From Pectobacterium cacticida (lineage in GTDB: Bacteria > Pseudomonadota > Gammaproteobacteria > Enterobacterales > Enterobacteriaceae), in the NCBI RefSeq assembly GCF_036885195.1, contig NZ_CP133656.1, positions 2,604,001 to 2,668,000 on the forward strand: a stretch of DNA of 64,000 bases, in the 5' to 3' direction. Position 1 is the first letter of the stretch, and every line of letters starts with the position of its first letter. Positions 35,727 to 46,300 of the stretch are shown here, piece by piece. The translations under genes were made by a program, and so were the position numbers. The notes under the pieces were generated by a model. The model saw nothing but the letters and a program-made list of their open reading frames with translations. It did not search any database and had not been told where the DNA came from.

Positions 35727-37205
35727 ATGTCATTGTTAAAAATCACACAAGGGGTGTGTCGTCTCAGCGATACCCGCACGCTGCGCCTGGACGAACTGAT
35801 ACTTAATAAAAACCAGTGTTGGGCTTTTGTCGGCGCAAATGGAAGTGGTAAATCGGCACTAGCGCGTGCTTTATCCGGTGAGCTGCCGCTCATGTACGGT
35901 GAACGAATTTGTACGTTTCAGCGGCCCGTTCGACTGTCGTTTGAACAATTGCAAAAATTGGTTTCTGAGGAGTGGCAGCGCAACAATACCGATCTGCTGA
36001 GCGAGGGCGAAGATGACGCCGGTCGCACAACCGCAGAGGTGATTCAGGATAACCATAAGGATCCCGTGCGTTGCCACCAGTTAGCAAGCCAATTTGGTAT
36101 TACCCATCTGCTGGACCGTCGTTTTAAATACCTTTCTACGGGTGAATCGCGCAAGACGATGCTGTGTCAGGCGTTAATGCCAGAACCCGATCTGCTGATT
36201 CTCGATGAGCCGTTTGACGGGCTGGATGTCGCTTCCCGCCAGCAACTAGCCAGTGAGCTACGAAAACTGGCCAACGCAGGCTATACGCTGGTGCTTATTC
36301 TTAATCGCTTTGATGATATCCCAGATTTTATTAACTATGTCGGTGTGCTGGCCGACTGTACGTTAACCCGTGTGGGTGAACGTGACGCCATCCTTTCTGA
36401 AGCACTGGTGGCCCAACTCGCGTTTAGTGAAAAGCTCGCGGGGAGCTCGCTGCCTGAAGCAGAAGATCCCCTGAAATACGCAACGCTACCTGCCGACGAG
36501 GCCCGCATTTTACTGCGCGACGGCGTAGTGCAGTACAACGATCGCCCCATTCTGCACAATCTAACCTGGGAGGTGCTACCCGGTCAGCATTGGCAGATTG
36601 TCGGGCCCAATGGCGCGGGGAAATCGACGCTGTTGAGCCTAATCACTGGCGACCATCCACAAGGTTACAGTAACGATCTTACGTTATTTGGTCGTAAGCG
36701 CGGCAGTGGCGAAACGATCTGGGATATCAAACGCCACATCGGCTATGTCAGCAGTAGCCTCCATCTGGATTATCGCGTGAGCACCAGCGTGCGCAATGTT
36801 ATTCTCTCCGGTTTCTTTGATTCTATCGGTATTTATCAGGCCGTCTCCGACCGTCAACGTCACCTGACCGAACAGTGGCTTACCCTGCTTGGGCTGAGTG
36901 GCGCGATTGCCGATTCGCCCTTTCAGTCACTCTCCTGGGGCCAGCAGCGTTTGGCATTAATAGCTCGTGCGTTAGTCAAGCACCCCACGCTACTTATTCT
37001 CGATGAACCTTTGCAAGGGCTTGATCCGCTTAATCGGCAGTTGGTGCGGCGCTGGCTGGATATCCTGATTGGCGAAGGCGAGACGCAACTACTTTTTGTG
37101 TCTCACCATGCCGAAGATGCCCCTGAATGCATCACGCACCGACTCACTTTCATTCCTCATAACGGTATCTATCGCTATCAGATTGATGAGTTATGTAAAT
37201 CATGA
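35727..37205 (+). CDS. modF: ModF, double ABC ATPase
   Basis: A soluble protein of 492 residues with two ABC cassettes in tandem. The first has Walker A GANGSGKSA (about residue 37) and LLILDEPFDGLD; the second has Walker A GPNGAGKST (about 293), SWGQQRLALIARAL and LLILDEPLQGLD. There is no membrane partner. It is known as ModF/PhrA; the role is not settled. It follows modE by 41 bp and is probably in the same transcript. Confidence 0.94.
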   Translation: MSLLKITQGVCRLSDTRTLRLDELILNKNQCWAFVGANGSGKSALARALSGELPLMYGERICTFQRPVRLSFEQLQKLVSEEWQRNNTDLLSEGEDDAGRTTAEVIQDNHKDPVRCHQLASQFGITHLLDRRFKYLSTGESRKTMLCQALMPEPDLLILDEPFDGLDVASRQQLASELRKLANAGYTLVLILNRFDDIPDFINYVGVLADCTLTRVGERDAILSEALVAQLAFSEKLAGSSLPEAEDPLKYATLPADEARILLRDGVVQYNDRPILHNLTWEVLPGQHWQIVGPNGAGKSTLLSLITGDHPQGYSNDLTLFGRKRGSGETIWDIKRHIGYVSSSLHLDYRVSTSVRNVILSGFFDSIGIYQAVSDRQRHLTEQWLTLLGLSGAIADSPFQSLSWGQQRLALIARALVKHPTLLILDEPLQGLDPLNRQLVRRWLDILIGEGETQLLFVSHHAEDAPECITHRLTFIPHNGIYRYQIDELCKS

Positions 37206-37401
37206 CCCAGAACAAAGTGATAACGTTACCACTTAATAATATAGTGAGGATAAAGCTAGGCTGATTTAGACTATATTCACTATTTCAGTGTGTTTTATTC
37301 CTCAAAAAACCATCGCTGACAGAGGCAAATTTTCGCTACAGATCACCTTTTTCAGCCTTTAGCCATGTTATTTTGCAGTATTGCGATCAATAGGGGTCAT
37401 T

Positions 37402-38415
37402 ATGAACGTTCTTGTTACGGGTGGTAGCGGTTACATAGGCAGTCATACTTGCGTGCAACTGCTGGAGGCGGGGCATACTCCCATCATTCTTGATAACTTG
37501 TGCAACAGCAAAGCCAGCGTTGTTAAAACCATTGCGCGTTTAACCCACAAAACGCCCATTTTTTATCAGGGAGATATTCGCGACAATGCACTGCTTGACG
37601 AAATCTTCGCTAAACATGTTATTGATTCCGTTATCCATTTTGCTGGCTTAAAGGCGGTAGGGGAATCAGTACGCGAACCGATCAGTTATTATGATAATAA
37701 TGTCCACGGTACATTGGTACTGGTTGAAGCGATGAAAAAAGCAGGCGTAAAGAACCTGATCTTTAGTTCTTCCGCCACTGTTTACGGCGATCAACCGCGC
37801 ATCCCCTATCAGGAAAGTTTTCCAACCGGAAACCCTTCCAGCCCTTATGGCCGCAGTAAATTGATGGTTGAGCAAATCCTGCAAGACTTACAACACGCAG
37901 AACCTGAGTGGAGTGTAACGCTGCTGCGTTATTTTAATCCGGTTGGTGCGCATCCATCGGGGGAAATGGGCGAAGATCCGCAGGGTATCCCCAATAACCT
38001 GATGCCATATATTGCTCAAGTTGCCGTAGGCCGTCGCGAATCTCTGGCCATTTTTGGTAACGATTATCCTACCGTTGATGGCACGGGAGTGAGGGATTAC
38101 ATTCACGTTGTCGATTTGGCAGACGGCCATATTGCCGCAATGAATACCCTGCAAAATCGCCCCGGTGTTCATATTTATAATCTGGGCGCAGGTATCGGTT
38201 ACAGCGTACTGCAAGTCGTAGAAGCCTTTAGCCAGGCCTGTGGCAAACCATTGCCATACCATTTCGCGCCACGTCGTCAGGGCGATTTGCCCGCTTACTG
38301 GGCAGATGCCGAACGTGCGGCCAAAGACCTTAACTGGAAAGTCACTCGTTCATTGCAAGAAATGGCCCAAGATACCTGGCGCTGGCAGTCCAGCCATCCC
38401 AACGGCTACGAATAA
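37402..38415 (+). CDS. galE: UDP-glucose 4-epimerase
   Basis: Interconverts UDP-glucose and UDP-galactose; needed for galactose use and for LPS/exopolysaccharide precursors. NAD site GGSGYIGSH at residues 7-15, catalytic Ser-Ser-Ala region SSSATVYGD and Tyr-Lys in YGRSK. The start is ATG 37402 (MNVLVTGGSG); the frame opens seven codons earlier. The 337 residues match E. coli. In E. coli galT and galK follow directly; here galM is next. Confidence 0.97.
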   Translation: MNVLVTGGSGYIGSHTCVQLLEAGHTPIILDNLCNSKASVVKTIARLTHKTPIFYQGDIRDNALLDEIFAKHVIDSVIHFAGLKAVGESVREPISYYDNNVHGTLVLVEAMKKAGVKNLIFSSSATVYGDQPRIPYQESFPTGNPSSPYGRSKLMVEQILQDLQHAEPEWSVTLLRYFNPVGAHPSGEMGEDPQGIPNNLMPYIAQVAVGRRESLAIFGNDYPTVDGTGVRDYIHVVDLADGHIAAMNTLQNRPGVHIYNLGAGIGYSVLQVVEAFSQACGKPLPYHFAPRRQGDLPAYWADAERAAKDLNWKVTRSLQEMAQDTWRWQSSHPNGYE

Positions 38416-38442
38416 ATATGGGGTTTTCACATCAAGTGATGT

Positions 38443-38486
38443 ATCGGAGAATGGCGGCGAAGCTGCTTTCGGCGCCCTTCTCCGAT
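38443..38486. terminator. Hairpin between galE and galM
   Basis: A 9-bp stem ATCGGAGAA/TTCTCCGAT with a 26-nt GC-rich interior. No strong T-run follows. It occupies the 126-bp gap where galTK would be in E. coli. Confidence 0.45.
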
Positions 38487-38541
38487 CTTATACACCTCAG
38501 GCAATCACTTCTATCTTGTCGAGCCTTTACAGGAGCAAGTC

Positions 38542-39585
38542 ATGTTGAATGGAAGTCGTGATACGCTGGCACCCGATGGTCAGCCATTTCAATTAACGAC
38601 CTTGCAGAATCAGGCAGGCATGCGCGTGTGCCTGATGGATTGGGGTGCCACTTGGCTTTCCTGCGAAATCCCGTTGGCGGAGGGTGGGGCGCGTGAAGTG
38701 CTATTGGGTTGCGCGCCTGATCAGTATCCGCGCCAAAGCGCATATCTCGGCGCATCGATTGGCCGCTATGCTAACCGCATTGCCAATGCCACTTTGCATC
38801 GGGAAGGTGAAACCTTTCATTTGGTGCCAAATCAGGATGAACACCAGTTACACGGCGGGCCTGAAGGCTTCCACACCCGTCGCTGGCGAATGACAAGTCA
38901 GGATGCCTCGCAGGTGACTTACCAACTGCATTCACCGGATGGCGATCAAGGTTACCCAGGGCGTCTCAGCGTGCAGGTCACCTACACGCTGACAGAACAC
39001 AATGCGTTAGCGATCTTATATCAGGCTACCGTGGAGAAAGCCTGTCCCGTGTGTCTGACTAATCATGCGTACTTCAATCTCGATGGCGTTCAGACTGACG
39101 TTCGCAAACACCAGTTGCAGCTCTTTGCCGACTATTATCTACCTGTCAATAGCGCCGGCATTCCCAACGCTGATTTAACGCCGGTAAACGCGACCGGTAT
39201 GGATTTCCGTCAGCCGAAAACACTGGCGGAGGATTTCCTGCGCGACGGCGATCAGTTGGCCGTCGGCGGCTACGATCACGCCTACTTATTGCACAGTCAC
39301 TGCAGTGCCAGCGATAGCCCGGCGGCCAATCTGTGGTCGTCTGATGGCCGCGTGCTGATGCGTGTTTTCACCAGCGCTCCCGCCCTGCAACTCTATAGTG
39401 GTAACTTTCTGGCCGGCACCCCTTCACGCGATGGTGGTCAGTATGAAAACTATGCGGGTGTCGCACTGGAAAGCGAATTCCTGCCGGACAGCCCAAATCA
39501 CCCAGACTGGCCACAGCCCGACTGCTGGCTAAAACCGGGGAAGGTTTATCGCTCGGAAACCACGTACCAGTTTCTCATCAAATAA
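38542..39585 (+). CDS. galM: Aldose 1-epimerase (galactose mutarotase)
   Basis: Interconverts alpha and beta anomers of galactose and glucose. Its 347 residues match E. coli GalM, with GRYANRIANA, the His of LHGGPEGFH, the catalytic His in LTNHAYFNL and the catalytic Glu in VALESEFLPDSPNHP. A GGAGCA ribosome site precedes the ATG. Confidence 0.94.
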   Translation: MLNGSRDTLAPDGQPFQLTTLQNQAGMRVCLMDWGATWLSCEIPLAEGGAREVLLGCAPDQYPRQSAYLGASIGRYANRIANATLHREGETFHLVPNQDEHQLHGGPEGFHTRRWRMTSQDASQVTYQLHSPDGDQGYPGRLSVQVTYTLTEHNALAILYQATVEKACPVCLTNHAYFNLDGVQTDVRKHQLQLFADYYLPVNSAGIPNADLTPVNATGMDFRQPKTLAEDFLRDGDQLAVGGYDHAYLLHSHCSASDSPAANLWSSDGRVLMRVFTSAPALQLYSGNFLAGTPSRDGGQYENYAGVALESEFLPDSPNHPDWPQPDCWLKPGKVYRSETTYQFLIK

Positions 39586-39620
39586 CCCTACCCTTAAATA
39601 AAGTTAACTAACTGATAACA

Positions 39621-39642
39621 TTGGCAGAGTTCTATCTGCCAA
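39621..39642. repeat. 8-bp palindromic hairpin after galM
   Basis: TTGGCAGA-GTTCTA-TCTGCCAA, a perfect inverted repeat without a T-run, 35 bp past galM and about 95 bp before the metal-efflux cluster. It could be a weak terminator or an operator. Confidence 0.45.
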
Positions 39643-39737
39643 GTTACAAGACCGTTTAACAAAACATTGTCATTCCATACTTGCCCACCGCCTATTCGAG
39701 CGCTTACACTCTGGTAATGTCCAAGTAAGGGAATGCC

Positions 39738-40190
39738 ATGTCCTCATTGCCACGCTCTCCATTACTCATTCACCATCTGCGCTATAAAGGCCGATGGGGA
39801 TGGTTATTGGGGCTTTGTTGGCTTTTCCTGAATGCACAACTGGCTATCGCAGGTCATCATTGTGAGATGTCCTTCAGTCAGGCATCTCCGGCTATCCAGC
39901 ATCAGGCACATCTGCAACAGGCCGACGTTCAGCCATTATCCTCTCACACGCATCCTACGGCGAAAATGTCATACGCCGCCGACCAGCAAACGTCTTTATG
40001 TGAAAAGCACTGCGTGCCGGATAGTGTGAAACAGGATAGTGGTTCGCTAGCGTTATTGGCGTTGCCAGTTAGCGGCGAACTGGTGTTAGCGAATGGTCCA
40101 GCCATGCTGAATCAGGCAGATAATGTCTGGTTATCGCCCCCCGCGGTTGGCCCTCCGGCCGAGATCCGCTTCTGCCGCTTCCGAGAATAG
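39738..40190 (+). CDS. Exported His/Cys-containing protein, first gene of the cus-like cluster
   Basis: 150 residues with an N-terminal hydrophobic signal (WGWLLGLCWLFLNAQLAIAG) followed directly by HHCEM, then several His and Met residues and a CEKHC motif. These are likely copper or silver ligands, so a periplasmic metal-binding role is inferred. No family is assigned. It lies 75 bp upstream of the CusF-like gene on the same strand. A TTGCCC/TACACT promoter-like pair lies about 35-55 bp before the ATG. Confidence 0.65.
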   Translation: MSSLPRSPLLIHHLRYKGRWGWLLGLCWLFLNAQLAIAGHHCEMSFSQASPAIQHQAHLQQADVQPLSSHTHPTAKMSYAADQQTSLCEKHCVPDSVKQDSGSLALLALPVSGELVLANGPAMLNQADNVWLSPPAVGPPAEIRFCRFRE

Positions 40191-40265
40191 CCCTCACGAT
40201 TGATAACACTCGCCTCAGCGAGCGCAACATGATGTTTATCAATTACTTTCATTAGGGTTATTCTT

Positions 40266-40619
40266 ATGCGTATCACTTACTCGGCTATTATCAGCAGCCT
40301 GTTTTTCTTCGTCTCTTCCTTCATACTTCCCGTATGGGCAAACGACCACCAGCATCACGCGATGGCGCATACCCAATCTCTGGCCACCACAGCGGCCATT
40401 TATCAGAGCAACGGCATGATAAAGAAATGGGATACCAACAGCGTCACGATCGCCCATGCGCCCATTGCCGCGCTAAAATGGCCCGCCATGACGATGGTTT
40501 TTACCCTGCCGTCCCGTGACGAAATAACGCCTCTCCCCGTCAATACGTCTGTCTCATTCAGCTTTATCCAGCACGCTGACGGCTATACCCTGACGACGAT
40601 TACACCACAGCAGCCTTAA
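40266..40619 (+). CDS. cusF: CusF-like periplasmic Cu/Ag chaperone
   Basis: A small periplasmic metallochaperone of 117 residues that hands Cu(I)/Ag(I) to the CusCBA pump. It has a signal peptide ending WAND, then a His-rich stretch. The OB-fold has the four known ligands in order: His in VTIAHAP, Trp in ALKWPAMTM and both Met residues of that motif. It lies 12 bp before the outer-membrane gene; in E. coli cusF lies between cusC and cusB. Confidence 0.88.
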   Translation: MRITYSAIISSLFFFVSSFILPVWANDHQHHAMAHTQSLATTAAIYQSNGMIKKWDTNSVTIAHAPIAALKWPAMTMVFTLPSRDEITPLPVNTSVSFSFIQHADGYTLTTITPQQP

Positions 40620-40631
40620 CCGGAGCACATT

Positions 40632-41891
40632 ATGACATTATCCAAATGCGTCGCCTTGCGCGCGTGTCTGGCGATGTTGCTGTGGTGGCCTGCCGCCATT
40701 TTTGCGGCAGATCTAAGTCTGGAACAGGCCTTACAGGCGGCGGAACGTTACTCCGCCGATCTGTCAGCCAATCAGCACCAGATTAACGCGCTACAGAACA
40801 TGGCCGACGCTGCCACGCAACTCCCCGATCCCAAACTAAAATTTGGCGTCGAAAACCTGCCATTAGGCGGCAACAATGGTAGACGCCTTTCGCGGGAAGG
40901 CATGACCATGCAGCGTATTGGCATCATGCAAACCTATGTCAGCAGCCGTAAACGGGATAGCAAAGCGCAGGCTATCCGCGTCGCAGCCAATGTGCGACAA
41001 AGTAATAGCGACACTATTCGTGCCCGTCTGCAACGTGAAACCGCTCAGGCATGGCTGGATCTAGCGCTCTTACGCCAAACACTTAATGAGGTAACGGCGC
41101 TGGTTGCAGAAAGCCAGCGGCAGATCGCTGTGCAAAAAGCGAGGGTGGCGGCAGGTAGTGAGGCGAGTAACGTACTGGACGCCCGGCTGACCTTGGCAAC
41201 CATGCAGGACAAACAGACCGATGTCGAACGGGATGCGCACATCGCACATGCCAGACTGGTCCAGCTTACCGGCATGGCTGATATCAAAATCAGCGGCAAG
41301 CTTCCCAGCATTGAACGGCTTCCCGCGTCACCGGATGAACTAAGCCATGCCATTCATCGGCATCCCGAAATGCAACAGGCGCAGCGTGAAGCCGAATTAG
41401 CACAGGCGCGTTCCGCACAGTCGGCCGCTGCCGCGATTCCCAATGTTGATGTTGAAGTCTATTACGCGAAACGCGGAGATGATTACGACGATATGGCGGG
41501 TATGATGGTGACGGTCGATCTGCCGCTGTTCAAATCCCGGCGTCAGGATAAAGACTACGCCGCAGACGTATCGCGCAATATGGAAGCCCGCGACAAAGTA
41601 TTACTCATCGAACGAGAGCATCGGGCGCAGCTCGATGCGCTGATCGCGCAATATCAAGCCGCTCGGTCACGCTGGCAACGCCTAAACCACGAGATCCTTC
41701 CCCTTCAACAGCAGCGTATCAAACTGATTCAAGCGCAATATCAATCCGGCAGCAGCACGCTTTCCGCCGTACTGAATGCGCGTCGGGCACTGCTCGAAAG
41801 CCGGATTGCGGTTCAGGATACCACGCGAGAGATGGCCCAGTATTGGGCCGCCATCCACTATCTGACGCCACAAGGAAGCCCTGCGCGATGA
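40632..41891 (+). CDS. TolC-family outer membrane efflux protein (CusC/CzcC-like)
   Basis: The outer-membrane channel of the tripartite metal pump, 419 residues. It has a cleavable signal ending IFAADL, but no lipobox Cys, unlike E. coli CusC. The OEP repeats are visible (LSLEQALQAAERYSADLSAN; GSEASNVLDARLTLATMQDK; GSSTLSAVLNARRALLES). The stop overlaps the next ATG (ATGA), so it is translationally coupled to the adaptor gene. Confidence 0.88.
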   Translation: MTLSKCVALRACLAMLLWWPAAIFAADLSLEQALQAAERYSADLSANQHQINALQNMADAATQLPDPKLKFGVENLPLGGNNGRRLSREGMTMQRIGIMQTYVSSRKRDSKAQAIRVAANVRQSNSDTIRARLQRETAQAWLDLALLRQTLNEVTALVAESQRQIAVQKARVAAGSEASNVLDARLTLATMQDKQTDVERDAHIAHARLVQLTGMADIKISGKLPSIERLPASPDELSHAIHRHPEMQQAQREAELAQARSAQSAAAAIPNVDVEVYYAKRGDDYDDMAGMMVTVDLPLFKSRRQDKDYAADVSRNMEARDKVLLIEREHRAQLDALIAQYQAARSRWQRLNHEILPLQQQRIKLIQAQYQSGSSTLSAVLNARRALLESRIAVQDTTREMAQYWAAIHYLTPQGSPAR

Positions 41892-43375
41892 ACAACATCA
41901 TTACAAAAAAATCACTGATATTTAGCCTGATGATACTGGTTATTCTCAGTGCGGCAATGCTGGGCTACCGGGTTGGCAAACGGCAAATGTCGCTCTCCGC
42001 CCCGACCACCGCACCGGAACGTACCGTCCTCTATTGGTACGACCCGATGGTGCCGGATAAACGTTTCGACAAGCCGGGAAAATCGCCTTTTATGGATATG
42101 CAACTGGTGCCCCGCTATGCCGATGAAGCACAGGATGACGGCGGTATCACCGTCAGCGCCCGTCAGCAGCAGAATCTTGGCGTTCGCACCGCGCGTGCGG
42201 AAATGCGCGTACTTGCAGATAGCCGCACAGGCTACGGCACCGTCACGATCAATGAACGCGAGTTATACACTTTGGTGGCGCCGAGCGGCGGCATCGTCGA
42301 GAAGCTCAGAGTCAATGCACAGCAACAGCAGGTCAAGAAAGGCGAGACGCTCGCTACGTTGTGGAACCCGACCTGGGCGGCGGCGCAGCGTGAATATTTG
42401 GCGGTACGACAACTAGGCGATGACGCACTGACCCAGTCGGCACGTCAGAGGCTGACGTTGCTCTTCATGCCGGAAGCGATTATTCGTCAGATAGAACGTA
42501 GTGGCAAAGCGCAGGATAGGATTACGATTACCGCGCCGAAAGATGGCTACGTTAATACGTTGGCGGTGCGGCAGGGGATGCAGCTAAGCCCGGCCCAACC
42601 GTTGTTCGAACTTGCCAGCCTGGATCCCATTTGGGTAGAGGTTGATTACCCTGAGGCGCAGGCGGCGCAACTATCGGTCGGTAGCAAAATCAGCGCCATC
42701 AGCAGCGCCTGGCCGGGTAAAACCTTCCACGGCACAGTCAGTGAACTGTTGCCCACGTTAAATAGCGCGACACGCACATTAAAAGCGCGTGTGATATTGG
42801 ACAACCCGCAACAGCAACTCAAACCTGGCATGTATCTGACCGTACAGTTTTCTCATGCCCAGACTGAGCCACGGCTCGCGATCCCGCTGGAAGCATTGTT
42901 AATCAGCGGTAGCCAGAATCGAGTATTACTCAGCGACGGCGATGGGTATTTCACGCCACGTAACGTCACCGTTGGCGCATCGTTGGGGAATTGGGTGGAA
43001 ATCATTGATGGGCTGAAAGAAGGCGATCATGTGGTGACTTCTGGTCAATTCCTGATTGATTCCGAAGCCAGCCTACGCAGCGCGCTTCCCTCCATGTTAG
43101 CTGACGCATCGGCGGCCAACATCGTTAGCTATCAAACACAGGGCGAGATCATAGCGATAGATGGAAATCAGGTCACTATTGCGCATGAGGCCGTTCCGGC
43201 ACTCAATTGGTCGCCGATGACGATGGATTTCACACTGCCGTCTGGAGGGCTGCCACAAGGTGTAGGAATCGGCAGCACAGTCAGTTTCCAGTTCAACATA
43301 GACGACAGCGGAATACATGTTCTGCGTTTTTTGCCTGCGGATAATCCGCATGCCGAACACGGAGGCCACTTATGA
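41888..43375 (+). CDS. cusB: CusB-like periplasmic adaptor with a fused CusF domain
   Basis: A membrane-fusion protein of 495 residues linking pump and outer-membrane channel. An N-terminal membrane anchor is followed by the heavy-metal adaptor motif YWYDPMVPDKRFDKPGKSPF and MDMQLVPRY, then the lipoyl/barrel domains (APSGGIVEKL, ITAPKDGYV). The last ~75 residues are an extra CusF-like OB domain with all ligands kept: VTIAHEAVPALNWSPMTM. E. coli CusB lacks this domain. ATG 41888 overlaps the upstream stop, and the gene overlaps cusA by four bases. Confidence 0.92.
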   Translation: MNNIITKKSLIFSLMILVILSAAMLGYRVGKRQMSLSAPTTAPERTVLYWYDPMVPDKRFDKPGKSPFMDMQLVPRYADEAQDDGGITVSARQQQNLGVRTARAEMRVLADSRTGYGTVTINERELYTLVAPSGGIVEKLRVNAQQQQVKKGETLATLWNPTWAAAQREYLAVRQLGDDALTQSARQRLTLLFMPEAIIRQIERSGKAQDRITITAPKDGYVNTLAVRQGMQLSPAQPLFELASLDPIWVEVDYPEAQAAQLSVGSKISAISSAWPGKTFHGTVSELLPTLNSATRTLKARVILDNPQQQLKPGMYLTVQFSHAQTEPRLAIPLEALLISGSQNRVLLSDGDGYFTPRNVTVGASLGNWVEIIDGLKEGDHVVTSGQFLIDSEASLRSALPSMLADASAANIVSYQTQGEIIAIDGNQVTIAHEAVPALNWSPMTMDFTLPSGGLPQGVGIGSTVSFQFNIDDSGIHVLRFLPADNPHAEHGGHL

Positions 43376-46300
43376 TCGCCTATGTGATTCGCTGGTCGCT
43401 CAAAAACCGCCTATTGGTTTTATTGGCTGCACTGCTAATGGCAGCATGGGGTTTACTTTCCTTGCAAAAGACGCCGCTGGATGCGCTACCTGATTTATCT
43501 GATGTTCAGGTCATCATCCGCGTCAGCTATCCAGGAAAAGCGCCACAGGTGGTGGAAAATCAGGTGACCTATCCACTGACGACCACCATGCTTTCCGTTC
43601 CGGGTGCCAAAACGGTCCGCGGCTTTTCCATGTTCGGTGATGCCTACATCTATGTGCTATTTGCAGATGGCACCGATCCGTACTGGGCGCGTTCTCGCGT
43701 ACTGGAGTCGCTCAGTCAAGTGCAATCCAGCCTGCCCAACGAGGCGAAAACCGCGCTCGGCCCGGATGCCACTGGCGTAGGCTGGATCTACGAATATGCT
43801 CTGGTTGATCGTAGCGGTAGACACAGTCTGGCCGATCTGCGCGGCTTGCAGGACTGGCTGCTGAAATATGAGCTGAAAACCATTCCCGATGTAGCGGAAG
43901 TCGCCAGCGTAGGCGGCATGGTCAAACAATATCAAATCGTCGTCGATCCAGAACGAATGCGGGCCCAGAACATCACCCATCAGCAAATTGTCAGCGCCGT
44001 TCAGGCGGCGAATCAGGAAGATGGCGGCTCCGTGCTAGAGTTGGGAGAAGCCGAATACATGGTACGCACCGCTGGTTACCTGAAAACGGCGCATGACTTT
44101 AATCACGTTATCATCACCATCCGTGACGGTATTCCCGTGCTGTTACAGGATATCGCCACACTCAGAGAAGGCCCGGAGATGCGACGCGGCATCGCCGAAC
44201 TGAATGGCGAAGGCGAAGTAGCGGGTGGCATCATTATTATGCGCTATGGTAAAAACGCGCTGAATACGCTGCATGCCGTCAAAGCACGACTACAGGAAAT
44301 ACAACGGAGCCTGCCCGCAGGCGTAGAGATCGTTCCAACCTACGATCGCGCACAGCTGATTGAACACGCTATCGACACCCTTAGCGTCAAACTACTGGAG
44401 GAGTTTGTTGTCGTCGCCATCATCTGCGCGCTATTCCTATTTCACTTTCGCTCTGCGCTGGTGGCGATTATCAGCCTGCCTCTGGGGATCTTGGGCGCGT
44501 TTATCATCATGCGCTATCAAGGGGTGAACGCTAACATTATGTCGTTGGGCGGTATTGCTATCGCCATCGGCGCAATGGTGGATGCCGCCATCGTGATGAT
44601 AGAGAACATGCACAAAGTTATTGAACAATGGCGACATGAAAATCCAGGAAAACAGCCGCAAAAAAATGAATGGTGGCAGTTAGCAGAACGGGCGGCGGTA
44701 GAAGTGGGACCTGCGCTGTTTTGCAGCCTGCTGATCATTACGCTGTCATTTGTGCCGGTGTTCTCACTGGAGGCGCAGGAAGGCCGCCTGTTCTCACCAC
44801 TGGCCTTTACCAAAACGTACGCCATGGCCGTCGCCGCAGGATTAGGTATTACGCTGGTGCCCGTGCTAATGGGATATTTCGTGCGCGGACGAATACCGGA
44901 CGAGCAGGAAAACCCCATTAACCGTTGGCTTATCGCACTTTATCATCCCGTGCTGCAAAAAGTGCTGAACTATCCCAAGACCACGCTGTTGGTTTCCGTC
45001 TTGCTATTGCTGCTGACGCTATTTCCACTCAGCCGTTTGGGAAGCGAGTTTATGCCGCCGCTGGATGAAGGCGATCTGCTGTATATGCCCTCTACCCTGC
45101 CTGGCATTTCCGTACGCGAAGCAGGCCGACTGCTGCAACAAACGGACCGATTGATTAAAACCGTGCCCGAAGTCGCATCGGTTTTTGGCAAAGCTGGCCG
45201 TGCCGATACGGCAACTGACCCTGCCCCGCTGACCATGTTTGAAAGCACCATTAGGCTGAAGCCGCGCGATCGGTGGCGTGATGGCATGACTATGGACAAA
45301 CTGGTGGCTGAATTGGATCGTACCGTTGACCTGCCTGGCATCGCCAACGTATGGGTTCCCCCGATTCGCAATCGCCTGGATATGCTGGCGACCGGTATTA
45401 AAAGCCCGGTGGGGATTAAAGTTAACGGCGACAACCTGGAAGATATTCAACAGACGGCCGCTCAAATTGAGCAGGTGATAAAACAGGTTCCGGGCGTGAC
45501 CTCAGTACTGGCGGAGCGACTAGCTGGCGGGCGCTATATTGATATCGCTATTGACCGCCAGCGCGCCGCACGTTATGGCGTATCCGTCGAGGAACTTCAA
45601 TCGCTGGTCGCGACACTTATTGGCGGGCAAAATACCGGTGAAACCATTGAAGGTCGTCAGCGTTATCCCATCAATATTCGTTACCCGCGTGAATTACGCG
45701 ATTCGCTACAAAAATTGCGCGATCTTCCTATTGTGACCACTAATGGCAGCAGAGTCGTGCTGGCTGAGCTAGCCGATATTCGCGTTAGCGAAGGCCCCCC
45801 AATGTTGAAAAGCGAAAATAGCCGCTTGTCGGACTGGATTTATGTCGATCTACGCGGCCGCGATCTTAAATCCGCCGTCAAAGACATGCAGCAGACGGTC
45901 GCGCAGCGGGTTGTGTTGCCGGAAGGTGTTTCGTTAAGTTGGTCCGGTCAGTTTGAATATCTGGAACGCGCTACAGAGAAAATGAAAGTTGTCGTACCCT
46001 TTACGCTGCTCATTATTTTTGTGCTGCTCTATGTCACCTTTAATCGTATCAAAGATGCTTTGCTGATAATGGCAACGTTACCTTTTGCGCTGATTGGCGG
46101 CGTCTGGTTGCTTTATCTCCTCGGCTATAATCTTTCTGTAGCCGGTGCCGTGGGCTTTATTGCGCTGGCAGGGGTATCAGCGGAATTTGGCATCATCATG
46201 TTACTGTACCTCAATCATGCGGTAGAAAAACATCGCATGTTGGGGCAGGCGCTAACACGCCAACAGCTAATGGATGCGATCCACGAAGGCGCGGTGCTGC

